This document shows positions 1 through 12,023 of a stretch of DNA of 64,000 bases, piece after piece (position 1 is the stretch's first letter; the number at the start of each line of letters is the position of its first letter). This DNA is from Larix kaempferi (Eukaryota > Streptophyta > Pinopsida > Pinales > Pinaceae): NCBI GenBank assembly GCA_027924585.1, contig BSBM01000372.1, positions 30,808,001-30,872,000 of the forward strand, in the 5' to 3' direction. The position numbers and the translations under genes were made by a program. Under the pieces are notes generated by a model. It was not told the origin of the DNA. It did not search any database and saw nothing but the letters and a program-made list of their open reading frames with translations.

Positions 1-527
1 TAAAATGCAACGGAAAACAAGCTTGCTGGGATGGTGGCGGCTTATCTCTGGGAAGAGATGTGATGGCTGCTCTCATTCGAAACAAGATGGTTACAATGAG
101 GCTCTGAAGGCCTTTTACAATAAACAGGAATGTCAAAAACCCTAGACATCCAAAAACCTAAACCTAGGAGACGAAGCGCCAAAAGTCATGTGGGCCCCGT
201 TTGGGTAAGTTAGTACATCAACTTCCCGAGGTCGTAACTCTTGCATACGATCTCTATTTGGGGCGTACAATAACTTGTTGTAAAGATATATTCGATGACT
301 ACAAAAAGGGTCAACAAATGTTGAGTCCGGCACGTGAAAGGGGTGGGCGCACAGTACTCATATTTGACCGAGAATTTGACGCCGAAAAAACGTCATTTAG
401 GGCCTCAAAATGGCTCTGGAAGTTCAGGACCCGAAAAACTACTAAAAATAGTATATTACCGAAATTGCCAGAAAACTGTTTTGAGCCAGTTGGAAAGGTG
501 GGTGGCCACCAATATCCACCTGGATCA
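1..527. other. Unresolved sequence upstream of the truncated LTR
   Basis: No gene is recognised here. A 113-codon frame (201-542, +) and a 63-codon frame (142-333, -) are open but match no family I know. The stretch has the look of retroelement leader or LTR sequence. It does not match the ~90 bases that precede the alignable part of the 3' LTR near 56798-56886, so the 5' LTR of the large gypsy element is either truncated or recombined at about base 527. Confidence 0.3.
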
Positions 528-585
528 CATCTCCAATATTAACAACTTTTTGTTAAAATGATTCGAGCCTAAAGGCCGAGCATAC

Positions 586-595
586 CTATATATAC
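586..595 (+). promoter_or_regulatory. LTR TATA box
   Basis: CTATATATAC lies about 90 bases before the AATAAA signal. The same ten bases occur in the 3' LTR at 56945-56954, as expected for the U3 promoter. Confidence 0.55.
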
Positions 596-677
596 TCATA
601 TGTAATGAAGGACAAAGGGTTGAAACCTGTTGCAACTTGTGAGGCTTTTGTGTTGTGTATTTTTGAGATGTTCCTTT

Positions 678-683
678 AATAAA
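678..683 (+). terminator. LTR polyadenylation signal
   Basis: AATAAA follows the TATA box by about 90 bases and recurs at 57037-57042 in the 3' LTR. It would mark the R region. Confidence 0.5.
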
Positions 684-1269
684 ATTGGCAGAGCCGAGCA
701 AGCAATTTTCAAGCAGAGAGTCCTATGCTATTTAATTTGCAGTCTGTACCTTCTTCTTCTTCATGTGGATGTTTCATTGTTATCTACTTCATAATGCTTT
801 CTTTCATGTTTGGATAAGTGTATATTGAGGCATAATTCATATTTGTTATGCTCTGTTTCTTTGATTCCAAGCATCCACAAACCAATTTCCACCAAAGTTA
901 ATGCAGAATTCATTTAATAATGCTCTGTATTGATGGACTGCTCTTATTTTCTTCCTTATCACCAGACAAAAAGCTCTTTGACTGTAATTGAGTAGCTACC
1001 CTACCTCTATTATAAATTATTTGCAAAGCATTGCCACTTTATCATCGTAAGTGTTTCGGCTCCATTGCCCAATGAATATTCACCGTGTTTCAACCAAACA
1101 ATAAATCTGTTTTTAATTCGAATTGATATATCTGGCCCTGATAAACAATTGATGAGAGATCCCTCTCTGGAAAGATAGAAGCCAGCTAACTTTCCTAAAT
1201 CTTGGTTTTGTGTGTTACCTTGAAGAGCCCTTTCCACAACCTTGGGGTCGATTTGAGTGCTAACATAAT

Positions 1270-1287
1270 TGGCGTCGTTGCCAGGGA
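1270..1287 (+). other. Primer binding site, tRNA-Asp type
   Basis: TGGCGTCGTTGCCAGGGA lies just after the LTR end. The complement of the plant tRNA-Asp 3' end is TGGCGCCGTTGCCGGGG, so this differs at two positions, both C/T or A/G transitions. This primer type is common in OTA (Athila/Tat) gypsy elements. Confidence 0.75.
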
Positions 1288-1557
1288 CGAGAGTTATATG
1301 GTCCCTGGAAGAAAACAACAAAGAGTTCCATTTTTCATAGAAAGAAGGGATTTATGTGGGCAAACAAAGATTTCTGCATTTGAAGAAGGTTGTACATTTT
1401 CCCTAGCGACTCCACTCATTAGGATTTTCAATTGAAGGTAACTACACTGGGGAGATTGGCGAATCCACCTTGATTTCCAAAGAAGGTTTCAGAAGGCATC
1501 CTAGCCCCTAGAAGGATCCATACAAGAGGTAACCCTATTTCTAAAATTTTACTAAGT

Positions 1558-3153
1558 GTGGAAAACCCAAAAAATTTGCTCAGGCATAGAAGTGGAAAAG
1601 AGAAAGCTAGCACTTATAATATTGAAAGATATGTGTCTAGAAAAGAGTTTTATGGTTTTCATGAATTGGATTTAGAATTAAGCATTGGAAAGTCTTTGTT
1701 GAGGTCGAAATCAGAATCAGACCTAAAGCAAATAGGAGCAAATCCAAATAATCTTGAGTCATATTTGCTAGATCCCCTGTGGTATAATCTGCAAAACAAT
1801 GTGAAAGTTGAAGGAAATAACCCTTGCTCTCTAACCTCGCAGCCACATACTACAAGCCTTGTTAGCAATCCACCTCAGAATCCTCAAAATCCTCCTTAGA
1901 AACCTCATGTAGTACAAAATCCACCTAGACCAATGGCATTTAGGTTTGCACCCTTGGCTTTTCGAGCTGCTTTGCATGACCTCCCTCAGAACTACTCACA
2001 AAGAATTTCTCTATATGATGGGGTTGGAGATTTTACAGCAAGGAAACATATGGATAGATTTGAAGATTTTACTGATTTGTAGGAGGTAGACCATGATGAT
2101 CCAAAGATGAGGTTATTTGCACAGAGTTTGTCTGGGGAAGCTAAGAGGTGGTTTAAATATCTACCAGCAGCATCTATCCCTACCTTTGAGGCTTTTCAAA
2201 CACTATTTTTAGATAGGTGGGAAGCAAAGAAGAGTCCTTTGCAAATATTATCTCAATATGACCATTTAAAGAAAGGAAACTTTGAATTTGTGCATGATTT
2301 TTCTAGTAGATTTATGAGGGCATACAACTCAATCCCAGCTAATATTAAACCCTTAGTGGGTGTTGCTAAACTTCATTATGCAGATGCCTTTGATGGAGAT
2401 TTTTCATGCATGTTGAGGGAGACGAAGTCACCTACCCTGTCAGCTATGTTAAAGGATTCTCTAGAGGTGGAAGCAAATATGATGGCTTCAGGGAAGTTGA
2501 AAAGTAAAATAGAAGTAGATAAGAAGAAACAAGAAGCCCAACGATCCACTTCTGCTTCCTCCTCGGCAATTGATGTTAAGTTTGAAATGATGATGAAGAC
2601 TATGGAGAAATTAATGGACATGCTGGTCCTAGATAACACACCACCTAATAGAGAGCAACCTGAGAATCAAGTAAGAAACCAAAATTTTAGAAGACCTCCT
2701 TTTCCTCAAATAAACCAAAGGAATCTTGAAGATCAGCAAATAAGACCACCATTCCCTAAAAATTTGGTTGATGAGGAAGGACAAGAAGATCCAATGGATA
2801 ACAAAATTCATCACTTTGATGACAGTGATTCTGAAATACATTTGACCAAAGAAGAACATAATTTTTTCACTCAAGAAGATGACAGCCATATTTCAGAGCT
2901 AGATTCAGAGCAATATCAGAGAGGATATCAAAATGCCATTGATGATTTTCAGAGAAAGTTAAAACTGAGAAACTGTGATGTAATTACCAATAAAGGGAAG
3001 CCCAATTCAAATTTGCATTCCAACACCCAGCAGAATTCAGAAAAACAAAAAGAGAAAGAAACTATTGCACAAAAAGATCCAAAAAATAAAGAACAACATC
3101 CCAAGGAGAGTAAACAGTCTATTCCAATTGATGTAGATAAACCAATTTCATAA
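1558..3153 (+). pseudogene. gag: Ty3/gypsy gag, broken
   Basis: This encodes the structural Gag polyprotein that forms the retrotransposon particle. One frame runs throughout, with in-frame TAG at 1897 and 2080; both sit where CAG (Gln) is expected. The retrotransposon gag core lies after the second stop: a motif with SLSGEAKRWFKYLP followed by a WEAKKSPLQ segment and a YDHLKKG region. A long charged, Asn/Gln/Lys-rich tail follows (about 2520-3150). I see no CCHC zinc knuckle. The frame opens at a GTG at 1558, so the true ATG is uncertain and may lie elsewhere. The adjacent protease region starts right after the gag stop. Confidence 0.85.
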
Positions 3154-3650
3154 TTCAATTTGAAGTCAAAATTGGCAAAGGTTAAGATTTCTATCCCATT
3201 TAATGAATTATTGAGGAACAATGAATATAGGGAAGAAATTACTAAAATGGTCAAGAATCAAGGTGATCCTCATCCTGATATTTTAGAAGTGATAGATGAT
3301 TCCCCACTATTCTTTTTGGACCTAAAATTGAAGAAATAGATGATGAAGAAGTTCCCCCATTTTATTTAAGCCTGAATATCCATGATATGATTTTGCACAA
3401 TGCCATGCTAGACTTTGGTGCATCTCATAATCTAATTACAAAGACATTGGTGGAGAAGCTAGGACTGGAGATTACTAGGCCCTACAAAGACTTGTTTTCT
3501 TTTGATTCTAGAAAGGTCAAGTGTTTGGGATTAATAAAAGATATGGTGGTAAATCTTACACAACTTCTAGCTAAAAGCATTGTAATGGATGTTGTGGTGG
3601 TTGATGTTCCTTCAAAGTTTGGTGTGTTGTTATCAAGATCCTAGCAGTCA
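3154..3650 (+). pseudogene. pro: Gypsy aspartic protease region, broken
   Basis: The retroviral-type aspartic protease would cleave the Gag-Pol polyprotein. The active-site motif is seen as LDFGASHNLI at about 3408-3437, in place of the usual D-S/T-G-A. A reading-frame change near 3300 separates it from the preceding linker. The frame ends at TAG 3642-3644, in a context (LLSRS-stop) where the family has Trp; TGG to TAG is a G-to-A change. After this stop the same frame continues directly into an RNase H domain, so protease and RNase H belonged to one polyprotein. Confidence 0.75.
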
Positions 3651-4335
3651 AAGTTAAAGGGAACTATGCAAATGGATCTGTCATATGCCACCATACCTTT
3701 GTTTGGAGGTAACAGAAGGTTATATCGGGAGAAGAGGTTGGCAGATGCAGTCAGCAGTAAGGATAAACCTGAAAATCATCCCATTTATGCTGTTGATATT
3801 GATTTGGGATCTTCCATATTCTTCACTGATGGAACACACACTCATCCTGAAGTTCCTATACATATTGAAGTTAAAGAGGATGAGGAATTTGCAAAAATGC
3901 AAGAGGCCTTGGAGAAGAAACAGCAGGAGGAAGGGTTGCAGACCATGTACTTTGATGGGTCTTTAAGTTAAAATGGAGTTGGGGCAGGTGTTTGGATTAT
4001 ATCCCCATGCAAATAATTCAAAGCTTTGTCTTATAAACTAACTTTTGAATGCACTAATAATGTGGCTTAGTATGAAGCTTTGTTGCTCAGTTTGTAGGCT
4101 TTGAAATATATGGGAGCAAAGAGAATAGAAGTGTTTGGGGATTCAGAGCTTGTGATAAACCAAGTGAATGACAGCTACTAGACAAAACATCCTGGAATGA
4201 GGGCCTACAGAAATGAAGTTTGGGATATGTTTGGTAATTATTTTACAGAGCATAAAATCAGGGTGGTTCCTAGAATAGAAAATCAGGTGGCTAATTCTTT
4301 GGCTACAACTGCTGGGGGTTTCAAGACTCCTATCT
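3651..4335 (+). pseudogene. RNase H domain located upstream of RT
   Basis: An RNase H fold is readable between protease and RT, in frame with the protease. Motifs in order: YFDGS (Asp codon 3954-3956), an ECTNNVA-stop-YEALLLSL segment (Glu 4074-4076), GDSELVINQVN (Asp 4140-4142), and RIENQVANSLATTAG. In the last motif Asn (4293-4295) replaces the usual fourth Asp, again a G-to-A change. The pattern resembles the additional archaeal-type RNase H of Tat elements more than the gypsy RNase H. Nonsense codons: TAA 3969, TAG 4068, 4095 and 4179. A one-base frame change near 4335 leads into the RT frame. The role would be RNA removal during reverse transcription. A host RNase H-like fragment is unlikely because the frame joins the protease. 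Confidence 0.75.
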
Positions 4336-4341
4336 ACTCAG

Positions 4342-5700
4342 ATGAGGTATGAAGTTGAAGTTATAAACAGACCTTCAATACCTGATAACTCCAAATATTG
4401 GCAAGTTTTTTATGATGATATGCAAATAAAGAGGTTCTTGGAGTTGTCTAATGAATTTGTGAACACTCAGATCGACTCAGAAAATGAAAATGTAGAGTGT
4501 TTCCAAGATGATGGGTCGGTCGAAGAAGGAGGAGCTGAAAGTGAAAAATGGAAAAATACGCTGGGAGGAAAGGATATAATCTAGTTGAAAAGTAATTTTA
4601 TTCCATGAGGCCTGATCCCCCTAGAGAAGTTGTTCAATCAGAATAGTGTGGCCAAAGACCCTAAAATGAAACCTATTGATGATGCCTTTGAAGAGAAGAA
4701 ACTAGGGACTGAAGTGGAACCATGAGTTGTAAGGATGTCCAAGAAGCTACCTGCAAAGGAGAAAGAATAATACATCGATCTGTTGAAGAAATATGCAGAT
4801 GTTTTTTCCTGGAGCTATGCAGACTTGAAAGAATATGATACCTCCATCATCCAACACACCATTCCAATCAAGCCTGGGGAGAAATATTTCAAACAGAAAT
4901 TAAGAAGAGTGAACCCCAAGCTATTGTTTGTAATAGAAAAACAGATCAAGAAGCTATTCAATGCTAAGATCATTGTGACTCTGAGATTTTCCAAATGGGT
5001 GGCTAACCTAGTGCCTGTTAGGAATAAAAATGGCGAAATAAGAATCTATATTGACTTCAGAAACCTAAATAGGGCTTCATTGAAGGACAACTACCCACTA
5101 CCTAAGATGGAGCACATTCTGCAAAGAGTGGTAGGGTCTGAAAGAATTTCTACCATGGATGGTTTCTCAGGTTACAACCAAATCAAAATGATCCCATAGG
5201 ATCAAGAAAATACCGCTTTTACTACACCCTGGGGAACATTCATGTATGCTAAAATACCCTTTGGACTGATGAATGCAGGAGCTACATTTAGCATGCTATA
5301 GACATTGCTTTTGCAGAAGAGAAGGACAAATTTGTGGTTGTTTACATGGATGATATCATTGTGTATTCCAGATCTGATAGGGAACATATCAAGCATTTGG
5401 AAAAAAAAATTATAAAATGCAGGAAATATGGCATCTCATTGAATCCTAAAAATTCTAATTTTGCACTTGAAGAAGCTAAATTGCTTGGGCATATTATTTC
5501 AAAGGATGGTATTAAGAATGATTCGGAAAGGATCAATGCAATTCTGAAGGTTGAGGAACCTAGGAGCAAGAAGTAGGTGCAGTCCTTTATTGGACAGGTA
5601 GGTTTCCTAAGAAGATTCATTCCTAGTTTTGCTTAGATATTGAGGAAAATTACTAGCATGCTGAAGAAGGAAAATCAGATAAAATGGACAAAAGATGATA
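4342..5700 (+). pseudogene. pol: Gypsy reverse transcriptase, broken
   Basis: The RT copies the element RNA into DNA. From 4342 the frame reads a linker, then the RT palm and fingers. Landmarks: DVFSWSYADLKEYD, FSKWVANLVPVRNKNG, IYIDFRNLN (first catalytic Asp), MDGFSGYNQI, IPFGLMNAGATF, and VVYMDDIIVYS with the YMDD box at 5343-5354. Stops inside the frame include TAG 4582, TGA 4606, TGA near 4723, TAA near 4767, TAG 5197, TAG 5574 and TAG 5634. A frame change lies near 5298. Almost all stops match codons for Gln or Arg in the family, so they look like C-to-T decay. The enzyme is clearly inactive. Confidence 0.9.
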
Positions 5701-6150
5701 GGGAATCATTCAAGGGTATTAAGAAGGCCATCACTGAGGCTCCAGTTCTGGAAAGCCCAGATTTCACTAAATATTTCCTATTTTTTTCCTATGCATCTTA
5801 GCATACTATAGCTAGAGTCCTATTGCAGAAGAATAGCCAAAATGTTGAGCAACCTATAGCATTCTTCAGTAGGGTGTTGAGAGAGGGGGAGTTGAAGTAT
5901 GACATCATGGAAAAGAATGCATATGCTTTGGTGAAATCATTGAAATATTTCAAGGTATACATCCTCCATTCACATATTGTTTCCCATGTTCCCAATAATG
6001 CAGTGAAGAGCATTCTTACCGAATTAGATCCAGAAGGGAAGAGGGCAAAATGGATTGTTGTCCTATTGGAATATGATCTTGAGATCAATCCTACTAAGTT
6101 GATTAAGGGACAAGGGCTGGCCAAAATTATGACAGAGGCTAATTATGAAT
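5701..6150 (+). pseudogene. pol: Gypsy RNase H domain (after RT), broken
   Basis: This is the standard gypsy RNase H in its normal position after the RT thumb. Seen are APVLESPDFTKYF, then FFSYAS-stop-HTIARVLLQ, where the family has a catalytic DAS (here Tyr replaces that Asp), QPIAFFSRVLREGELKYDIMEKN, and a long frame to 6614. TAG at 5799-5801 sits at a Gln position. Together with 3651-4335 the element therefore encoded two RNase H domains flanking the RT. Confidence 0.75.
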
Positions 6151-6947
6151 CATTGCAGCTTAATTTCTTGACCAGCCATTCATATCAGGTGGACACAGGA
6201 GTACAGGTAATGCCAGAGTTTTCTATGTCTCCATGGTACACTGACATTGTGTATGTATTGCAGAATCTACAAGCCCCTGCAGGACTAAGTAAAACAAGAG
6301 CTAGATCTGTAAAGTTAAAGGCTGCAAAGTTCTGCATCATGAACCAATACTTGTATTGGAAATACCCTAGTGGTATATTGTTGAATTTCTTATTAGAAAA
6401 TGAAGCCCAACCAACAATGAAGGATTTTCATAAAGGAGATTGTGGAGGACACCACTCATGGAAGGTAACAGCAAACAAAATTATGAGGGATGGTTTTTAT
6501 TGTCCTACTATGTTTTCAGATGTTTATAAAGAGACTACCACCTGCCATCAGTGTCAGGTCTTTGATGGTAAGAGGAAATTGGTTTCACTTCCTCTTAACC
6601 CAGTTTCAATATAGGCACCTTTCTAGTAGTGGGAGTTAGACTTCATTGGGGAAATCAACCCAAATTCTTCAGGCCAGCACATGTGGATCCTGATAGCAAC
6701 AGACTATTTCACCAAATGGATTGGGCCATATCCACAAGGAGAGCCACTGATGTTGTGATCATGGATTTTCTAGAGAATAACATTTTGGCTAGATTTGGAT
6801 GCCCTAGAAGAATTGTGACAGATAATGCAGCTTCTTTCAAATCCAAGAAGATGATAAGTTTCTGTCACAAATATCATATCATCCTGGACCATTCTACTTC
6901 CTACTATCCACAAGTAAATGGATTGGTTGAATCCTCTAACAAAAGCT
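6151..6947 (+). pseudogene. int: Gypsy integrase, broken and truncated
   Basis: Integrase inserts the cDNA. The HHCC zinc-binding region is readable: DFHKGDCGGHHSWK and CHQCQ (about 6420-6555). The core follows: WELDFIGEINPN (first Asp) after three amber codons (6612, 6624, 6627) in the normally conserved APFQQW context, RFGCPRRIVTDNAASFKS (second Asp), and YYPQVNGLVESSNKS (Glu). A frameshift lies near 6730, between the first and second Asp. Recognisable sequence stops at about 6947, just after the catalytic Glu. The C-terminal domain is missing, presumably displaced or deleted by the following insertions. Confidence 0.85.
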
Positions 6948-9900
6948 AGTCAAACATTTAGTGGAAAGAAGTTAGGGTTCGCAGAAGGCAGACATCTCTG
7001 CCATATTCACCGTTGCAACTTGTTTTGCTCAAACTTCAATGCTAGTGCTCTAGATCCATGCATTCCACACTAAATTAGGGTTTTGCATAGCTTCACCCCA
7101 ACTACTCACACAGCTTCATCACGGTCATCAATAGTTGTATCTTTAGTTCAACAGTCACAACTCCAATTGACTTCAATGCAACATCAATACACAGAGATCA
7201 CACTAGAGATCAAGCCATTCCACTCGTAGCTCCATATTTCAATCAAGAAAAATGAGATTTCACCCATAGCAACAATTCATAACAAAACGAGATGCATCAA
7301 CAAGAACAGATAATATCCACTTCAAAAATCAAGAGGCAATTCCCATTGGCACCCCAAAATCCACATGGGAGAGACATAGATCAATGACGTAGCTCCAGGA
7401 ATGGCTAGGGTTTTTGTCTTCCATGCAGAAGTTTCAAGAGTGATACACAATGTATTCAAAATAGCATGAGACAAGTACTCTCTCAATGATGCAGCACAAG
7501 GAAACTATCACAAAATCACGCAGTATGTAGTCTAAAAACACAAGCAGTCTTCAAAACACACCTTCAACAGTGCCATGATTCCTTCAATGGTATCATGACT
7601 CACTAGATTAACGATCATGCACCATATTAGGGTTCATGAAATTGAAGAGACAGGGATCAATCCCATACAACTAAGGAGAGCCTTCACGCACGGAGGAGAG
7701 GCGGACCTGTTATCACACAACTTGTAGTTGTCCCTAAAGGTATCCCATCCGGGATGGTAGAGGAGATGGACAACTAAAGAGGTGACCCAAGAGATGACAT
7801 GGTTCCCAATGCAAGATGGGAGTCACGTCAACCGAGGCACTCTTCACTTTAGATCAAGATGAATCAATACCAAGGGGGAGTCCCTATAGCCAATCAAAGG
7901 TGACTGGACCCAAGCAAAGGTTCATAGGGAAGTGTGAAAGATAAGTTACAGAAACCAATGCAAGGTTAGGTGGACCTAGGAGTTTAAGTATGGTTGAAAG
8001 AGGCTTAAGGGGTGACTAGTGTTTCAACCAATGAATGATTTAGGCCACATAATGAGATCAAATGACAAGATCTAGTACCATGAAATACACAAGTGGGGCC
8101 CACTTCCTTGGGATATGGAAATGGTCCAAATGGGACCCACAATGTGAGATTAGGGGTGCAAATGGTACCAAGGGGTATGAAAAGAGTAGATCTATGGATC
8201 TAGGATGAAATTGAAGATACCCACATATGGGATCTAGCACATGACACTAATCCCAAGAAGTGCGATTTGTCGTAGCTGGACTAGTGCCTTAAGATGGATG
8301 GGTAAACGGAGTCCAAAGCATGCCAAATTATAGATCGAGGTAATTTAGGCAATTATCAAAGTGGGTTTTGAAGATTAAAGGAATCCAATGGCTAGATCTC
8401 CATAGATCTAAGAATGAAAATGCATCACAAAATTGACCCAAGTGGGGCACAACCCTCAAAATGAGGAATAGGGCCCACAAGGTGAAAATCAATGAAGTGA
8501 AGCACTGGGGGTAGGTTATCAAGTGAGAGGATCATGAATCAAGTGGGATCTCACCTACCCATGTGATGGAACTAGCTTAACTCACCTACCCAAGGAAGGC
8601 AACCTCACTCAAGGAAGGCTAAGTGCCTTGGGGGAAGGGTCAAATGAAGTCCAAATGCCACCAAACTATAGATCCGAATTGTCGTGGATGCTATAGAGGT
8701 GGGTTCTTTTTATTATACCCAAATCCAAGCTATATCTTAGTAGATCTAAGAAAAAAAAATGAGGGTTTTGATTTTAATTTAGTTTTTGACCAATAGGATG
8801 GATATCAAGCGAAATCAATACGTACCTTGTAGACCTTACCTCAAAAGATTGTGGCCTCTTAGCATATGGAGAAATCTTTCCCTAGTTACAATTCCAAGCT
8901 TGATCCAAGTGTCTTCAACCAAAATCGTCCAAGCCCTAGGAGGAGAGATGTCTAATGAAAACTTGTAAATCAAACTACAAGAAGTTAGATTTTATCCACA
9001 AATCCATAAGATCTAAGCATGTCATATCAAGAAAGTAATCAATGGACAAAACACAATTGAAAAATTCCCTCTCTATGAAGACGTCTTGCTCATGGGGGAT
9101 GTGAGCAACCCCAACAATCTTCCCACAAAGCAAACCGTTGAGCTAGCTTCAAGCAATTCAGCCTCCCTCTCTTGATGTCGATTTCACCTGTAGAAGCAAA
9201 GAATGTCTAGAAACAAGATGCAAGAACATATACAAGAGCAACCCAATCAAATCCAAGAAGTAGATATCCAAAACATTATTTTCATTCCAATTTTTCCAGA
9301 ACCCAAAGGTGAGCTATACAATAGGGGGTCTCCTCCTTATATAGGATAATAAAGACCAAAACCCTAGATCTCAAAACCACTTTACAAAACATAAATATGA
9401 GTGATTGAGATTAAAAGATCTCAATACATAATCAATGGCTAAGATGAGCCTAACAATATAACACATGGATGACTCAATACTAAGGTTATGTCATAGCTAG
9501 AAGAGACTCATGGAGGGTGACGTCATCCTCTAGAGGGGGCAAAAGTACATGGGCCCACCTCATATGATTAGGACATGACTCATGAAGCTCATGGTGGGGC
9601 TAGGAGGCATCAATCCTTGCTAGCTCATCCCCATTACACAATAATATAAAATAATATGTCCAAAATAATACAAATGATCAAATCTGTCCTCAAAATCGGT
9701 GAGAACATGTAGTAAAAGGCCTCCTGTGGCCTCTGTGGACCCCACTAACTGATGAAAACTGACTGGAATATGGGGGGTTCACCTTGGAAGACCTCTGTGA
9801 ATACCAAGTGCCAAAACCTTGCCTCAATTTCCCAAATCAAATTCCTCAGTGACCCTTTTATTTCATTTTTAACCTACCTCGGTAACTGTGAAGTTGTTGA

Positions 9901-10850
9901 AACTGCCTCCTAGGGCACCTGCGCTGTCAAACTGAGTCCATCGGGATCTCCAGAAGGGGGGGTAAATGGTAGCATCAAGTGGTTGGACCACCCCCTCCTC
10001 ATACAACGCCTTAGGTGAACTGGCCTCTCATGGCCCTTGCTGGTCAGGCTGGGAAATCAGCCCCAAATCTGGTCAACAAGTGGAAAACTGCATCTATCAC
10101 TGTCAGAAGTGATCGAAACTGAATGATAAGTGTCTCATTAGATCCAGAAGACCCAAATATACTAAGAATGTGTACTCATACACCATGGGTAGCCCTGATG
10201 GGCTAACTGTAGGGTCCACCATATATGGAGAGTGCATAATCTGATGATATGAAGTAATAATAAAACCTATTGAACTGCATCAATCATCATCTGAATCATA
10301 TGTCCATCATAGAGAAACATCATCAAGAGTATGTGGGACCATCAATCATCATCAATAAGCATACATGGTCCACATCATCACGGATCCCAAGAAATGACCA
10401 GTCAAACTGGGTTTGACTAGGTCAATATACAACCAATGATAAATCATATCAATAAACTAAGACATGTTCCTCTAATCATACTCACAACTTAACTTAAAGT
10501 ACAACACCATTTAGTGGCATTAATCATGTTTGCATATTCCATTGTTATTTATAATTACTTGAACAATAGCTTAAATGACAAACTCACCCATTGGACATGG
10601 CCTAACTGCTAGCTAAGGATGAAGGCTAGGAACAAGGCTAGGCAAAGGGGTGAATTTTCTAAACATAACTAAAATATACTTTGGACTGGGAGAGAGGGGA
10701 AGCTACACTCTGTGCTGGACAAATAACATGGGAAGGGTTGTGCCTCACAAATGGGTAAGTTGTTTAGAGAGTGCTTATTCAACTTAGGCATCATGTCTAC
10801 ATCAAGTTGATCCAGGTTCATTAGGATCATTCAATTTCATTTCTTGGCCT
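6948..10850. other. Degenerate repeat DNA, no gene seen
   Basis: No coding frame longer than about 65 codons is present and no protein motif was recognised. The sequence looks like an old LTR or leader region, possibly transcribed from the minus strand (see the TATA box at 9335-9345). The left border is where gypsy integrase stops matching. No partner repeat was found within the window by eye. Confidence 0.3.
9335..9345 (-). promoter_or_regulatory. Possible minus-strand LTR TATA box
   Basis: The minus strand reads CCTATATAAGG. It is followed on that strand by a ~150-base leader-like stretch without motifs of its own. The setting resembles a U3/R junction, but no matching LTR pair was found. 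Confidence 0.3.
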
Positions 10851-12006
10851 TTTGGCCTACATAACCCTTCGGATCTCAGGTGCGCTAAGAAGCACAACTA
10901 ATTGCAGCTTGCATCCAAGGCATGTTTATATATATATATATAAGGACAACAGTCGTTTAAATATAGATTTTAAGAACCATTGCTTTTTTGGACCTTTCTC
11001 ATACTCATCGCTCTTTCCCTTTACTCACATGTGTTCAGAAACACATTCTACAATTTATAGTATCCATGGGCGAATTTACATAATTTTCCATAAGTAGTAC
11101 ATGCGCTTTCAATTTTAGCCAACAACATCTCAAGTGACTAGGGGGAGTTTGTGCCAGTGCCAAACATCGGGACAACCGACCAGAATGATTTAGGCCTACA
11201 ATCCAACTCACCAAAGGCAATTTTTGTCACCAACTCAAAGCCAAGACACTAAACAAACATGGATGTGAACCAAACATATAGGTAGTAAAAGGGAAGTCGT
11301 CAATATCAGAAAGTCAAGAAAGACAAGTCAAGGGTAAAGCCAATATAGGAAGGTCATGAATGGATGGAGTCAAGTGATAATGGAGCCTAACTAGCAGACA
11401 TGTAATGTCAAGAAAGACCATATCTATGTAAGGTAGTAAACCAGTGAGTTTTGTCAGGAAACCTAAATGTGCAAGTAATATGTCCATTTTATAATTCATC
11501 ATCAAGATAGTCCATTTTAAGTTTTACAAATTTTGCCACATCATGAATCATATACCAAGATAATGTTGTGAACATGACTAAAGCAACAAGATAATAATCC
11601 ATAGTCAATGATCAGAAATCCATAGGTCGTACAACATCATTGAACTAAAACTGTATGGAATAAAGGGTCACATCAGTCATCAAATCTGAACTCTCAAGGC
11701 TCAGCCTTGGCACAAGGTCTAACATAAGTATGATAAAATACATTGCTCTAATCATGAGTGATCTCAAAATATAAGCTCATCATAGCCAAGCTCTAAAATG
11801 TGCAGATATCTGCTAAGCAAGAATAGTAGCCCTACTACTATGGTGTGATAACAGGACCGTTAGGTTTTTTTAAATGTCCTCTGAGAGGAATCTTGCAGAA
11901 GGACGTAGAGGGAAGAGACATGGCAGGGAAGGTCTCTGAAATGCTCAAAATGCCAGGACTAAGCACTCAACAAAGGGCAGACTAAACCAACAACATGAGT
12001 TATGGG
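10851..12006. other. Non-coding stretch next to a minus-strand primer site
   Basis: Several short frames (up to 81 codons) are open but match no known family. If the primer site at 12007-12023 is real, this is the first internal part of a minus-strand element. I see no gag, so the element is either non-autonomous or badly decayed. Confidence 0.3.
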
Positions 12007-12023
12007 CAGGTGCTTTGATACCA
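12007..12023 (-). other. Primer binding site, tRNA-iMet type (minus strand)
   Basis: On the minus strand the sequence is TGGTATCAAAGCACCTG. The complement of the plant initiator-Met tRNA 3' end is TGGTATCAGAGCCAGGT, so most of the first twelve bases match. It lies next to a sequence that looks like an LTR 3' end at higher coordinates. Confidence 0.6.

Larger units (their letters stand above)
528..1265 (+). repeat. 5' LTR of the gypsy element (5'-truncated)
   Basis: About 738 bases align collinearly to 56887-57623. By eye there are about 20 differences in the first ~330 aligned bases. The LTR ends in TAACA at 1265, five bases before the primer site. It holds a TATA-like box at 586-595 and AATAAA at 678-683 in the same relative places as the 3' LTR. 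The first ~90 bases expected from the 3' copy are missing. Confidence 0.85.

Noticed and set aside
201-542. 113-codon frame at the window start as a host gene
   Set aside because: It has no recognisable domain and runs into LTR sequence, so it is likely a chance frame in retroelement DNA.
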